Under the pieces are notes generated by a model. It ran no database searches and was not told the DNA's origin. It was given only the letters and a program-made list of their open reading frames with translations. A stretch of DNA of 64,000 nucleotides, from positions 1,451,099 through 1,515,098 of the forward strand of contig JADEYG010000004.1 of NCBI GenBank assembly GCA_016906335.1, read 5' to 3'. The DNA is from Novakomyces olei. Taxonomy: Eukaryota > Ascomycota > Novakomycetes > Novakomycetales > Novakomycetaceae. Positions within the stretch are counted from its first letter, which is position 1; each line of letters begins with the position of its first letter. A program made the position numbers and the translations under genes. This document shows positions 35,114 to 47,055 of this stretch, in pieces.

Positions 35114-38100
35114 TCAAAGGTTGCGATTGTGATATTCGCGTAAAGCGTCTTGTGCATTAACCAAGTTTTCGTATGGTTCCCAGGTACGGTCTTCTGGTCC
35201 ATAGTTTTTCCAATGGACGTAATATTGGCGGTTCTTTCCACGTCCACGATGACTGACGATATGATCAACTTCATATTCTTCTGTGTCTTTGAGTATATCG
35301 GGCACAATTTGTTCTGTCGATTCACGATTAAATCGGTCAGGTTTGTGTCTTGAGAGCAGTGTTTCATGAAAAACATTGTGGATTTTAATATGATCTGGTA
35401 ATTCAATGCGATAAGCGGCTGGGCCAACTGTAGCTATAATGGGAAAAGGTCCGAGAAAAACATGATCGAGCTTTGGGCTTGGTCTTGATGATAAAATGTG
35501 TTCTCTTCGTATCCAAACTAAGTCGCCAATGGTGAATTTGGGTGCTTCCAGTCGTTTGCGATCATAAAAATCTTTCATTCTTTGAACTGATTGTTTGAGT
35601 ATAGATTGTGTAGAATTAAAGTGGTTTTTCCAATCCATAGCAAGTTTGTTAGCAGATTCATTCGGCGTCTGCAGTGGTGTAAAAGCGCTTCTTGGGTGAT
35701 AACCGTAGCAAGTAAAAAATGGGCTTTGTTTGGTGCTCGCGCTTATAGTATTGTTGTAAGCGAATTCGGCAAAAGGGAGCAAATCAGACCAATTGTCTTG
35801 TTGGTAATTAGAATAACAGCGTATGTACTGTTCCAAAGTTTGATTTAGTCGTTCCGTTGGCCATCTGTTTGGGGATGGTGGCTGGTTGACTTTCGTAGTG
35901 TAACGCCAAGTTGTTGCGTTAGTGAATTCCAAAATTTGCTAACAAATCGTGTATCGCGATCCGATACGATGTCTTCTGGGATTCCATGTAGGCGGATAAT
36001 TTCCTTGATAAAAATGTGTGTGAGATCGAAAGATGTAATTGTTTCGACTGTTGGTATAAAGTGAGCCATCTTTGAAAATCGGTCTATCACAACAAAAATT
36101 GAATCAAAGGATTAGAAATAGGCAGTTTAACAATAAAGTCAATAGAAATAGACTTCCAAGGGCGGTCGGGAACGTAGAGTGGTACTAGCAGTCCATAAGG
36201 GCGATGTCTGGGGACCTTGTTTCGGGTGCAAGTAGTGCAGCCTTGTACGTATTTCTTTACGTCGCGGTGAATTCCCTGCCAAAAGTAATTTCTGGTGACA
36301 AGTTCAATGGTTTTATTGATTCCTAAATGACCAGATAGCGGGTGATCATGACACGCTGCTAGAATCTCTTGTCGATTCTCGGGTGGCACAAATGTTTTGC
36401 CTTCTTCAACGGTGTTTACTGCGATAAACTGCGATTGTTTAAGCAGTGGTTTCAATTGTATCTTTTGATATTCAATATCCGTAGTATCTGCTAAGTCGGA
36501 GCGGCGGCTCAATGCGTCAGCAGGTATGTTTAATTGACCTCTTCGATAAATAATGTTAAAATCGAACTCAGCTAAGATCTCAGCCCATCTGGCTTGTCGT
36601 CTGGTGAGTATTTTCGATGTTGTAAACGTTTGTAGGTTTTGGTGATCACTGTAGATCAGTATAGGATGTGGTGAGCCATGTAAATAATGACGCCATGTGC
36701 GTAAACTCCACACGATACACAAAAGTTCTTTGTCGTAAATGTCGTAATTTAGCTCTGCTGGTAGTAGCTTTCTACTAATGAAGGCGATAGGTCGTTTGTC
36801 TTTGCTTTGTTGTCGTAGACAGGCGCCTAAAGCAAAGTCTGAAGCGTCTGTTTCAATGACACATTGCAAATTGTTATCAATATGATCAAGCATAACATTT
36901 TTTAGAAATGATTTCTTCAAGTCGCTAAAAGCGTCGCTCTGAGCGGCGGTCCAAGCGAATGCGGTTTTTTGCTTGAGTAACTCAGTTATTGGTAATACAA
37001 TTTTCGAGAAATTCGGGATAAAGCGGCGATAGTAGTTGCAGAAACCTAAAAGAATTTGCACGTCTTTGACATTCTTTGGCTGTGGCCAGTTTTGTATTGG
37101 CTCTGTTTTCGATTTTGCCATTGACAGTCCATCTTTTGATATGATATATCCTAGAAATTCAACAGTAGCTTTGTGAAATTCACATTTTTCTAGTTTCACA
37201 TATAAAGTGTGTTGTCGTAAGCGATAAAGTACTTCGCGAACATCCTGAAGGTGTTGCTCAAGGGTCTTGCTATATACTAGAATGTCGTCTAGATAAACCA
37301 AAACTTTGACATCTAATATATCTCGAAATATGTCATTCATTAAATTTTGAAACGTCGCTGGTGCATTTGTAAGTCCAAATGGCATTACGCGATATTCAAA
37401 TAATCCATAGCGAGTACGAAATGCTGTTTTCCATTCGTCTCCTTTCTTAATTCTGATGAGGTTGTATGCACCTCGCAAATCTAGTTTAGTGAAGTAGATG
37501 GCCTGCGCTAACTTATCAATAAGTCCATCAATGCGCGGCAAAGGATAACGGTTCTTCACTGTAACTTTGTTTAAAGCTCTGTAGTCGACACAGAGTCTAA
37601 GGTCACCGTCTTTCTTCGGTGCAAATAGTACAGGTGATGCAGCTGGACTTTAGATTTTCGAATAAATCCTGATTGCAAGTTTTCTTCCAAGTACTTTAGT
37701 AGATAGTCTTGTTCTTTCGGTGTAGTTCCATAAACTGGTCCGAATGGGATCTTGGCATCTTTCTCTAGTACGATTTCGTGATCGTATGAGCGGTGTGGCG
37801 GTAGTTCCAATTGTTCTTGCTCGCCAAATACATCTTTAAATTCCTGATACTCTTCTGGTATCTTGGTTGCAGTTGAGGTAACTTCTGTAATGTCCAATTC
37901 CAGAACGTCCTCGTTTTTGGCAGATGTAATTATGTTTTCATCGTCTGTTGAATCACTTACTTCCTCAGTGTGAGGTTCAAATTCGGTGTTCATTGATGTT
38001 TCCGTGAAGGTATTACTGGTCGTCTCCCATGCAATAGTACCTTCTTTCCAATTAATTATGGGGTTGTGCTTTCTTAGCCAATCTACTCCCAGTAACATGT

Positions 38101-38332
38101 TATTTGTTCCGATCTCGGCAACTAAAAATCTTGTATCCGTCTCGTATCCATTGATACTCAGGTTCAAACTGTCGGTTCGCTTAATTGCTTGACGTGAACG
38201 TATAGTTCTCCCGTCAGCCACGCGTACAGTAATAGGATTCTTTAATGGAGCAGTTTCGATCTTCAACTTATCTGCTAGCTTCCAGTGCATAAAGCTTGAG
38301 CTCGCGCCGGAGTCAACTAAAGCCGTAAAACT
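35114..38332 (-). pseudogene. Gypsy G3 pol: protease, RT, RNase H, integrase, chromodomain, three frameshifts
   Basis: Minus strand. It begins inside the aspartic protease (ALVDSGASSSF) right at repeat R3. Frame breaks lie near 37650 (one base lost in an A run before RT), near 36090 (inside integrase) and near 35880 (inside the HPQTDGQ motif). RT has YLDD, RNase H has TDASDFALGA, integrase has the HHCC region (CHDH...CTTCTRNK), and the C terminus has a chromodomain (YYVHWKNYGPEDRTWEP). It ends at 35114. Unlike G1, no antisense accessory ORF is seen between pol and its LTR. Confidence 0.88.
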
Positions 38333-38764
38333 CTAGATATATTCAAGACGGAATTATGGCGAAATTCCATTTTTATGTAATGTGATTCTTATTATGTATA
38401 ATTCTAGTCAGGGTTTTCGCTTTTCCTTTACGCCATAATTCCATTTCGAAAAATAATTAATGTATGAGGGGGGGGGTCATGCCAATTTCCTTAGCATTCC
38501 CGCGAATTATGGCGTAATTCTAATAAGAATGGTAGGAGAAACGTGGAGGCAGGGTTTTTTAGGGAGAATTTTCCGACTAAATTCCAAATTATAATATGGG
38601 AAATTGCGCGGGAATGCTAAGGAAATTGGCATAAACGGGGGTAAGAACGACGTAAGAGCAAAAATAGTTTCCGCCTTAATTCCAAAACATTGGCCATATT
38701 GCGGCGAGGGTAGGGTTGCTGAATTTATAAAATATAATTATTATACAAGATGGTCTATACATAT
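38333..38764 (+). repeat. Subtelomeric repeat R, copy 3 (head only)
   Basis: Same CTAGATATATTC terminus, which cuts the G3 protease. The 26-bp inverted repeat is kept. The copy stops at about 38764 where a related, diverged head follows. Confidence 0.9.
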
Positions 38765-39085
38765 TCCTGCGCGAATTACGCCGTAATTCGAAATATATGT
38801 ATCGTAGTTTTTATTAGCTATATTTTTTGTTAGGGTGTTCTACGTAGAATTACGGCGTAATTCCAGTTTGAAAATTAATTAATGTATGGGAGGGGGGTCA
38901 TGTGAATTTGCTGCTCGTCGTCGCGAATTACGGCGTAATTCTAATAAGAATTGAATAACAAATAGTCAAACAGGGTTTTCGAGGGTAGATTTTACTGCAT
39001 AATTCCAGGTTAATATATGGTAAAAATCGCGACGACGGAAAGGAAATTCACACTATTAATAATAAGATTCGCATTATATCGAAAA
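38765..39085 (+). repeat. Diverged R-type head upstream of the helicase gene
   Basis: Follows the R head in order (GAATTACGGCGTAATTC palindromes, aattaatgtatg, G run, gtcatg, inverted-repeat arms, gggtttt) but differs at many positions. Its arms (38900-38926 and 39027-39053) pair with each other although their sequence differs from the arms in R. It is probably the true left end of the helicase element. Confidence 0.75.
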
Positions 39086-39140
39086 TAGATTACAGCATGT
39101 TTCTAGTAGTAATTAAAGACTTGAACAGATATACTCAGTC

Positions 39141-42100
39141 ATGGAGTACTTGGGAATCGAGGAGGCCTTTGGTTTAAAGGTAGTTGCTTGCAAGGCTTGT
39201 CGGGCATGCGTAAAGGTCGAGGTTGGAACCAACGCAGCCGAAAGGCATTTGCGTCAGGCGCATAAGCTAAAGTCAACTGAACTTCAAATTGCACTTTCTG
39301 TAATTAATGCAAACGACGTGAATATCGCTCCTGTTTTGAATATATATTGGAGCACGCCGAGCCTGCGTGAAGTGGTTGAACCGTTATTATTTCTAAAGGT
39401 TTGCCAAGGCTACTACTGCAGTTTTTGCTATGATGCTGCTTCAACATCGCGAAAGGTCATTGAGCAGCATATCTCAAAAGAACATACTGTTCGAACATCA
39501 AAAGATCATATTGTTTGTTCACCCCTACAAACTTGTTTTACAGAGAATCAATTTCTGAAATATTTTCGTGTTGCTGCGAAAGATGGTTTAAAACCAAGCT
39601 CAAATTCAGCCGCGGAGGGCGTTGTAGGAAAGTTCTTGGAAAAGACCCTTATAACCCTTCCCAGTGCTGCAACAGAAAGTGATGTCGATCAAAGAGACAT
39701 TCCACCGTGGGTCACGAATTTGGGTTTGATCGAGTCTGTTTACAAACGGAAAACCTGAGCAATTTCGAATCCACAGTGCTTGACAGTATTGATGAACAAA
39801 TCGAGCTTTTATATAACAATATATTTGATGAAAGCAATATGAAAATGACTTCAGCTATGGCGACTAGACTGAGTAGTTTTGTGCCGGACAATTCTGGACG
39901 AGTGCGCCACTTTCGACGAACAACTTTACCTGCGACTAAGAAAAGATATTTTTCGTACTGGGCTCAGGCAATTCGATTTTTCATTACTCGACTGATGTTG
40001 AACTGTGACGACGCTCAAAGGGCTAATGTCGAGGGGACTGTACTTGCAATCAAAGCTGGTCTATTTGATACTGCGCGACGGTTTCTTTTTTATATTGGTT
40101 TATATCTTTTAAAACAACCAATTAAAAACAACGATTTTGATTCTGCACTCTTAAGCTTTTGTGCATCATGTGCTTATTTATATCAAGGAGATGCTTCAAA
40201 AGGCTGGAAACCGCCTAATGGATTTAATACGATATTATCTGGATTGATTTACTGCGCTCAATTAACTTTGTTTGAAGAGGCTTGCTCGCAGCCGGGAGAG
40301 GCTAGTTCAAACTTGGACATTTTAGTTGAGCAGTTTCTCAACCCATCAAGAAGTACTGCGGTTGGAGTTCTTCTTAATTGGAGAGCTTATCTTTTTCAGT
40401 ATACAAAATATTATGTTAATCCGCACCAATGTACCTGGGATATTGCAGAGAGAGAAGTCTCTTACAGAGGAAGTTCTCTACGAATGGCCGAAATCACAAT
40501 TTTATACAAACGCGCAGTTTTGGCAGCCTACGGAATTTTAAGCGACAGTCTTTTGTTTGGAATCAACTACAAATTTCTTTCGACAAAATCTCTTCGTGAT
40601 TTAATTCATATTTCACAGCCTGGCTACTGGTTTGGGATAGCAGCTGAAAACAAACATTATTTAAAAGAACATGAAAACTGGCTCGTTCGTCTATTGCAAT
40701 CAAATACACGTCTAACAACTTATTTTCATAACGGAACAGGAGACTGGGACAAATCAGCCATTGCGCGGTATTTGGCTGCGGTACACACATTTTTGCGATG
40801 GATATGGACACTATTAACAATATCAGCGCCCCCATTGCGCGGTACGGAAACCATAACTATATGGTTCAGAAATGGAAGGAGAGGGCGAAATATATTTATT
40901 AAAGATGGACAGATGCTAGTATATACAACCTATACTAAAACACAAAACATTACTGGGCGCCCGCGAGTCCTTGCACGGTTTCTAACTCACGAAGTGGGGA
41001 ACTTGGTTCTGAATTATTTGATTTATATTCAACCGTTTACTGAATACTTACAGGGTGTCCTCGGGAACGCACTATCTCAAACGGCATTATTTGTGTCACA
41101 TGGAAAGGAATGGGACGGTAAGTGCCTTTCTCGGTACTTCGAGCAGTCTTGCGCACATGCAAGTGTTCCAACGTTGTCAATATCTGCCTGGCGGCAGATT
41201 GCTTCGTCCATTATAAATGTCAAATTCTCAAAACACATCGCAGACGTTGAGGACAACAGTGACGATGATGAAGGTCTTACTATGACTCATAATGCTGTCA
41301 ATTTAATACACCTATCGAATCACAGTGTCGCAACACACAGTACAATGTACGGAAACAGTAGCGGTTTGAAGAATACGGCTGATCTTTGGCTCAACCATAG
41401 TTGGAAGGCGTGTCAGTCATGGGCGGATTTCTTCAAAATGTCTGAACAATATATTCATGCTACGGACAAGATCGAAAATACTAAAGCAGTACCAGAAGAT
41501 TTGGAAGTCTCCATTGGTCAACTGAAAAAGAATGCATTTAGAAAAGCAAAAGAGCTGTTTGGTTCTGATTTTGAATTCCGTGCTGCAATACAGGCGGATG
41601 CTATTGTAGCAGTTGCCCGAAAGGTACAGGAAATAGTTATTGTATTTCCTACTGGGTTTGGAAAGACATGTGTAATCCAGGTTGCAGCTTGCTTGCCGCA
41701 AGCTTCATGCACAGTGATGGTTTTACCATTTGTGGCGTTGATGATTGATGTGGAACGTCGGTCCAAACTAGTGGGGATCGACACTGGAATATGGACCGCG
41801 AATGATTCGCCGCAAAAGTTTTATCGCTTAACCTTGATGTCGGTGGAGACAGCTGTGTCGGACTCGGGACGGCAATATTTAACACTTTTACGCCAAAGAG
41901 GAATTCTTGATCGATTGGTAGTCGATGAATGCCATTTGGCATTTACTACGTCATACAGAAAGGCAATTCAACAAATACCTAGTTTAAGACTATTGGATGT
42001 ACCAATAGTGCTCTTGTCGGCAACGCTTCCTCCGTGCAAAAGGAGCGAATTTATAGACCATTTTGTGCTAGAGAATCCGACTTGGTTTAAAGTACGATGT

Positions 42101-43245
42101 CGTAGACACAACATTGTTTACAAAGCGAGGCAAGCTACTGGAGCACTACAGTCCGAAGTAATAAATACTCTGAAACAATTTGAATTCAAAGATGAGATGA
42201 TCGCGTAATGTGTATCGCAAGAACAAAGTCAGACGCCGAAACAATTGCTATTGCTAGTCGTGCGCATTGCATAACATCAAAGCTTAGCTTTGCTGAGAAG
42301 GCTGGAATAATAAATCGGTGGATATTAGGTGAGAAAAGCAAAGTATTAGTTGGAACGACTGCTATTGGAACTGGTGTTGATTTCCAACATGTGAGACTGG
42401 TTGTGCATGCCAAAGCGCCTTACAGTTTGGTAGACTATTTCCAAGAATCAGGACGTGCTGGAAGAGATGGCAGAAGAGCCGAGAGCCTAATCATATTTAG
42501 TGAGGATGATCTAAGCACAATGGAGAAACCATTGAGAAGATATGTACATGAAACAGAGTGCAGGAGATTAGTACTAGACAGATATTTCAACGACTATGAT
42601 GAAGACTTAGCGCGATGTCAGACGGACGAGAATCATTGTGACTTATGTCAGATGTCGAAGCGCCGCAAGGTCCGGGCTGAAGCAAACGAGAGGCAGCCCG
42701 ATTGCCGATATGGTCGACAAGCCGTGTTACAGAGAGATCGGTCGAACATCATAATTGCTGAAGATATTCACAATTTAATGCTTTATCTTTCAGACAAATG
42801 TGTTTTGTGTCTCCTTTCCGGTGCTAGTCAGTACTCACACGGCTTTGGCCAATGCCGGAACAGGATAAAGTTTTTGTACTTGGACGCCAAAAGAACAGTA
42901 TTGAAAGCAAATCAGCGAAATTGGATAAAATCTGGGAGCGTTTGCTATCGGTGCTACCTACCTCAAACAATATGTCGGACGGCATTTGAGAAAGAGGAAC
43001 GGCAATGTCAATATTCAGACAAGATCATGCCATCGTTATTTACTATATTTGAATTAGCACACGAAAAATTAGAAATGAAAGACAAACTAAAAACCTGGAC
43101 TGGTGAAGCTTTACCGGCCAAAGGCACAGCATGCTTATTGTGGGCCGGTCAAATCACAATCGGTCCCACACAAATAGCGGGTGTAAAGTTCGTGCATTGG
43201 TATTTCAGCAATGACAGGCCAACCAAAATGGCGGAACAAAAGTAG
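39141..43245 (+). pseudogene. Telomere-linked RecQ-type helicase with zinc fingers and tyrosine-recombinase-like region
   Basis: Three reading blocks: 39141-39758, 39707-42208, 42208-43245, about 1,350 aa in total. Block 1 has two Cys/His zinc-finger patterns (CKACRAC...HLRQAH and CSFC...HISKEH). Block 2 has residues R (40838), K (40937), R (41192), H (41321) and Y (41348) in tyrosine-recombinase order, then Walker A TGFGKT (about 41651) and the DECH box (41924-41935). Block 3 has QESGRAGRDG (motif VI) and Cys-rich C-terminal segments. The first join may be a 53-nt intron (39724-39776) or an indel in an A run. At the second, stop and start overlap as TAATG (42206-42210), consistent with one lost base or with reinitiation. 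Fungal telomere-linked RecQ helicases typically lie at chromosome ends, as here. Confidence 0.82.
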
Positions 43246-44058
43246 TTTGTTGGATCTAATTTATCTTCATTTATTGTATTAATATGTGATTCAACGTATG
43301 CAGGATTCATAGATATAATGGAAAATTTATGAATTGAAACCTATTATATGTCGAGTGTGGCATCACGAATTTATTCAACTATAACTATAGTATGGAGAGC
43401 AATTTTATAAGTAATGCGCAAGTTATGCAATAATGTATGGAGGATTATTGTATGGAGTATTATTGTATGAAGATTATTGTATGAGGATTAATAAATGGAG
43501 GATTAATGTATGGAGGACCCTAATTCCAAATCATTGGCAATCCATATTGCAGCGAGGGTAGGGTTGCTGAACTTATAAATTATAATTATTATACAAGACG
43601 TACATATTCCAGCGCGCATTACGCCTAGCTATTATTACTAGCGACATTTCGACGAAATGTCAGCTGGTATTATTTTTTTTGTATAATAATTGCATTATGT
43701 CTAAAATTCGAGAAAACCCTATCACTGATATTTCGGCGAAATGTCGCAAGGCGCTAGTGGATTGCCATATATTAAACTGCGAAAAGTTCCCCTAAAAAAG
43801 TTGCGACATTTCGACGAAATATCGCTGAATACAGCGATGCTATTGGATAATACAGTAGCGCAAGCTGACATATCGACGAAATATTGATAGGCTGTGGATT
43901 TTTGATAAATTCATCACAGCCATTGCTTGGGGTAGGGTAAGGGTATATTATAAATAATAATATTATTGCATCGCACATGGCACATAGTATAGTTATCTGA
44001 TAATATAATATAGTTATTATGGAGAGAGCACCATAGTAATAGAGTATAATAAGAAAAA
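43246..44058 (+). repeat. Tail of the helicase element with four palindromes and R-like segments
   Basis: No gene. Contains minisatellite-like tgtatggaggatta units (43430-43520), an R-like piece (about 43520-43600, aattccaaa-cattggcaa... and cgagggtagggttgctga), four 19-bp palindromes close to GACATTTCGACGAAATGTC (43643-43661, 43727-43745, 43805-43823, 43867-43885), and a second R-like piece (43980-44058) ending at aagaaaaa, where R4 begins. Confidence 0.8.
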
Positions 44059-46102
44059 CTAGATATATTCAAGACGGAATTATGGCGAAATTCCATTTTT
44101 ATGTAATGCGATTCTTATTATGTATAATTCTAGTCAGGGTTTTCGCTTTTCCTTTACGCCATAATTCCATTTCGAAAAATAATTAATGTATGAGGGGGGG
44201 GTCATGCCAATTTCCTTAGCATTCCCGCGAATTATGGCGTAATTCTAATAAGAATGGTAGGAGAAACGTGGAGGCAGGGTTTTTTAGGGAGAATTTTCCG
44301 ACTAAATTCCAAATTATAATATGGGAAATTGCGCGGGAATGCTAAGGAAATTGGCATAAACGGGGGTAAGAACGACGTAAGAGCAAAAATAGTTTCCGCC
44401 TTAATTCCAAAACATTGGCAAACCATATTGCGGCGAGGGTAGGGTTGCTGAATTTATAAAATATAATTATTATACAAGATGGTCTACACATATTATAGCT
44501 ATCTGATAATATAATAAAAATATTATAGAGAGAGCCCCATAGTAATAAAGTATAATAAGAAAAACGTCAGAAAAATAAGAAAAATTAAGAGTGTGTAGTC
44601 CATGTGTAGAGGTGACAAAACGTCGAATGAACAAGTGTTTTTACAAAAAGTGTATGGTTGGATAGAGGGGTGCAGTAGGAGTGTAAATATATACTTGTTT
44701 ACAAGATTGGATTAGTAATTATGGAAATATATGGGTTTAAAGATTTATAAAAAGCTCATGACGGCGCAGGATGCATTTTATGTGGCATTATAATAATGTA
44801 TAGTAGAATAATTTATTGTAAAGCAATGTATGTATAATAATGTATAGTATAATAATGTATGGTAATTTAATGTATAGGAATAATGTATGTATAATAATGT
44901 ATGGTATAATAATGTATGGTATAATAATATATGGTAGAATAATGTATTGTAAAGTTATTGTAAAGTAATGTATGTATAATAATGTATGGAGGAATAATGT
45001 ATGGAGGAATAATGTATGTATAATAATGTGTGGTATAATAATATATGGTAAAATAATGTATTGTAAAGTGAATAATGTATGTATAATAATGTATGGTATA
45101 ATAATGTATTGTAAAGTAAAGTATGTATAATAATGTATGGTAAATAATATATGGTAGAATAATGTATTGTAAAGTTATTGTAAAGTAATGTATGTATAAT
45201 AATATATGGTAGAATCATATGGTATAATAATATATGGCATTATAATGTATGGTATAATAATATATGGTGGAATAATGTATGGAGGAATAATGTATGTATA
45301 ATAATGTATGGTATAATAATATATGGGGGATTAATGTATGGGAATAATGTATGGGGAATTAATGTATGGGGGATTAATGTATGGAGAATAATGTGTATGG
45401 GGGAATAATGTATGGGGGAATAATGTACGGTGATATTTATTTAGGGTTAGGGTTATTTATGATCGAATGGAGTAGAGAATTATATTGAGATTGTTGGATA
45501 TGAAAGGGAGGGAGAGAGTTGGAGTTGAGATAGGAAGTAAAGGGAAATAGAAAATGGGAATAGAGTAATGTAGAAGTTGCCAAAAAAATGTTTGATAAAG
45601 GACAGTTATTGAAAGGAAGATTGTTTTAATATTATTTAGTATTTTATAATATTTGGTTAAAGTTTAGAAAGGATCAAATAAAAATGATGATGTAAAAGTT
45701 TTAAAAGGGCGGAAAATGTGAATAATAATAGATTGAAGGGGTGTGAGGGGATGTGGAAAAGTGATGGGAGATGAAGAAAGAAAGATTTTGGAAGAGTTGA
45801 GGGAAGCAGATGGAAGTTGATGGAGTTAGGAGGTAGGGCTATGGTTAAAGTGAGAAGAATTAGGGTTATTTAGTTCTAAGTGTATGAATGTTAGGGTTAG
45901 TAATTTATTATAAGAGAATGATAGCATGTTGGGGGAAGAAGTTTATAAAATAGAGAATGGTAATGGGGGTTAGGGTTATGGAGGAATAATGTTTGGTAAA
46001 ATGATGTATGGGGATTAATGTATGGGGGAATAATGTATGTAGGAATGTATATGGTATAAATATAAGTATTTATTAAGCATGGAGACTAATATAAATATAT
46101 TC
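44059..46102 (+). repeat. Subtelomeric repeat R, copy 4
   Basis: Nearly identical to copy 2 in head, minisatellite (about 44794-45430), TTAGGG tract (45441-45455) and GA-rich tail. It starts within an R-like tail of the helicase element. Confidence 0.92.
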
Positions 46103-46878
46103 AAAAAATATATATTCAAGACGAAGCTATTGCGAAATTTCATTTATGTGTAATGTAATTCTTAGTCTGGGTTAGGGTTAGTCAGGGGGTAGTCAGGGGT
46201 TAGTTAGGGTTAGTTACTAATGGTGAAATTTAGGTAGGGTTGGGCAAAAACTTAGGGAAAATTTTTCGAGGTAGGAAATTTGAGATGCGATTCTTATGCG
46301 GAAGCTTTGTATGGAGGTTGCTACGCGTCCAGTTATTTGTTGTGTAGACAAACAATGAGCGTTGCTATAAACAATGGTTTCCTTGGCAACGTATTGCTTA
46401 TAGCTTGACGAAGACGCATCGTAAGCACCATTGACGGCAAGGGTAGGGTTGTTGGATTTATAAAATATAATTATTATACAATATGGGCTGCACATATTAT
46501 AGTTATCTGATAATATAATATAAATATTATAGAGAGAGCACCATAGTAATAGAGTATAATAAGAAATACGTCAGAAAAATAAGAAAATTAAGAGTGTGTA
46601 GTCCATGTGTAGAGGTGACAAAACATCGAAAGAACAAGCGTTTTTACAAAAAGTGTATGGTTGGATAGAGGGGAGCAGTAGGAGTGTAAATATATATTTG
46701 TTTACAAGATTGGATTAGTAGGTATAAAGATATAGGGCTTTAAAGATTCATAAAAAGCTCATGATGCCCCAGGATGTATTTTATGGGTCGTGTCTATTGT
46801 AATAATTTATTGTAAAGTAATGTATGTATAATAATCTCCATTAACGGAAATAATTTACAACAATGTCTGGAGCTAGTG
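46103..46878 (+). repeat. Diverged R copy with internal telomere-like tract
   Basis: Starts atatattcaagacgaagc, then a degenerate telomere-like tract (46166-46219, gttagggttagtcaggg...), unrelated sequence to about 46430, then the R middle (aaatataattattatacaa... to tcataaaaagctcatg near 46760). Confidence 0.75.
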
Positions 46879-47055
46879 TGTTAGGGGGTGACTCAATACA
46901 AAGTAATCTTAAGTCGGCCAAGATCACACGTTGGCCTTGACAGGGAATAGCAAAAGGATAGGCAGATAGAAGAACTAATCTCAAGACACTTATATTAAGC
47001 GGAACCTTGGTTGTTGTAACGCCCCGAACCCAGTAGAAGAACTCCTCTTCTTATA
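46879..47055 (+). repeat. Truncated LTR related to the J-type LTR
   Basis: Starts TGTTAGGGGGTGAC, like the plus-strand left end of the LTR at 33095, and is cut by R5 at 47056. Only the first ~15 bases match closely. Confidence 0.45.
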
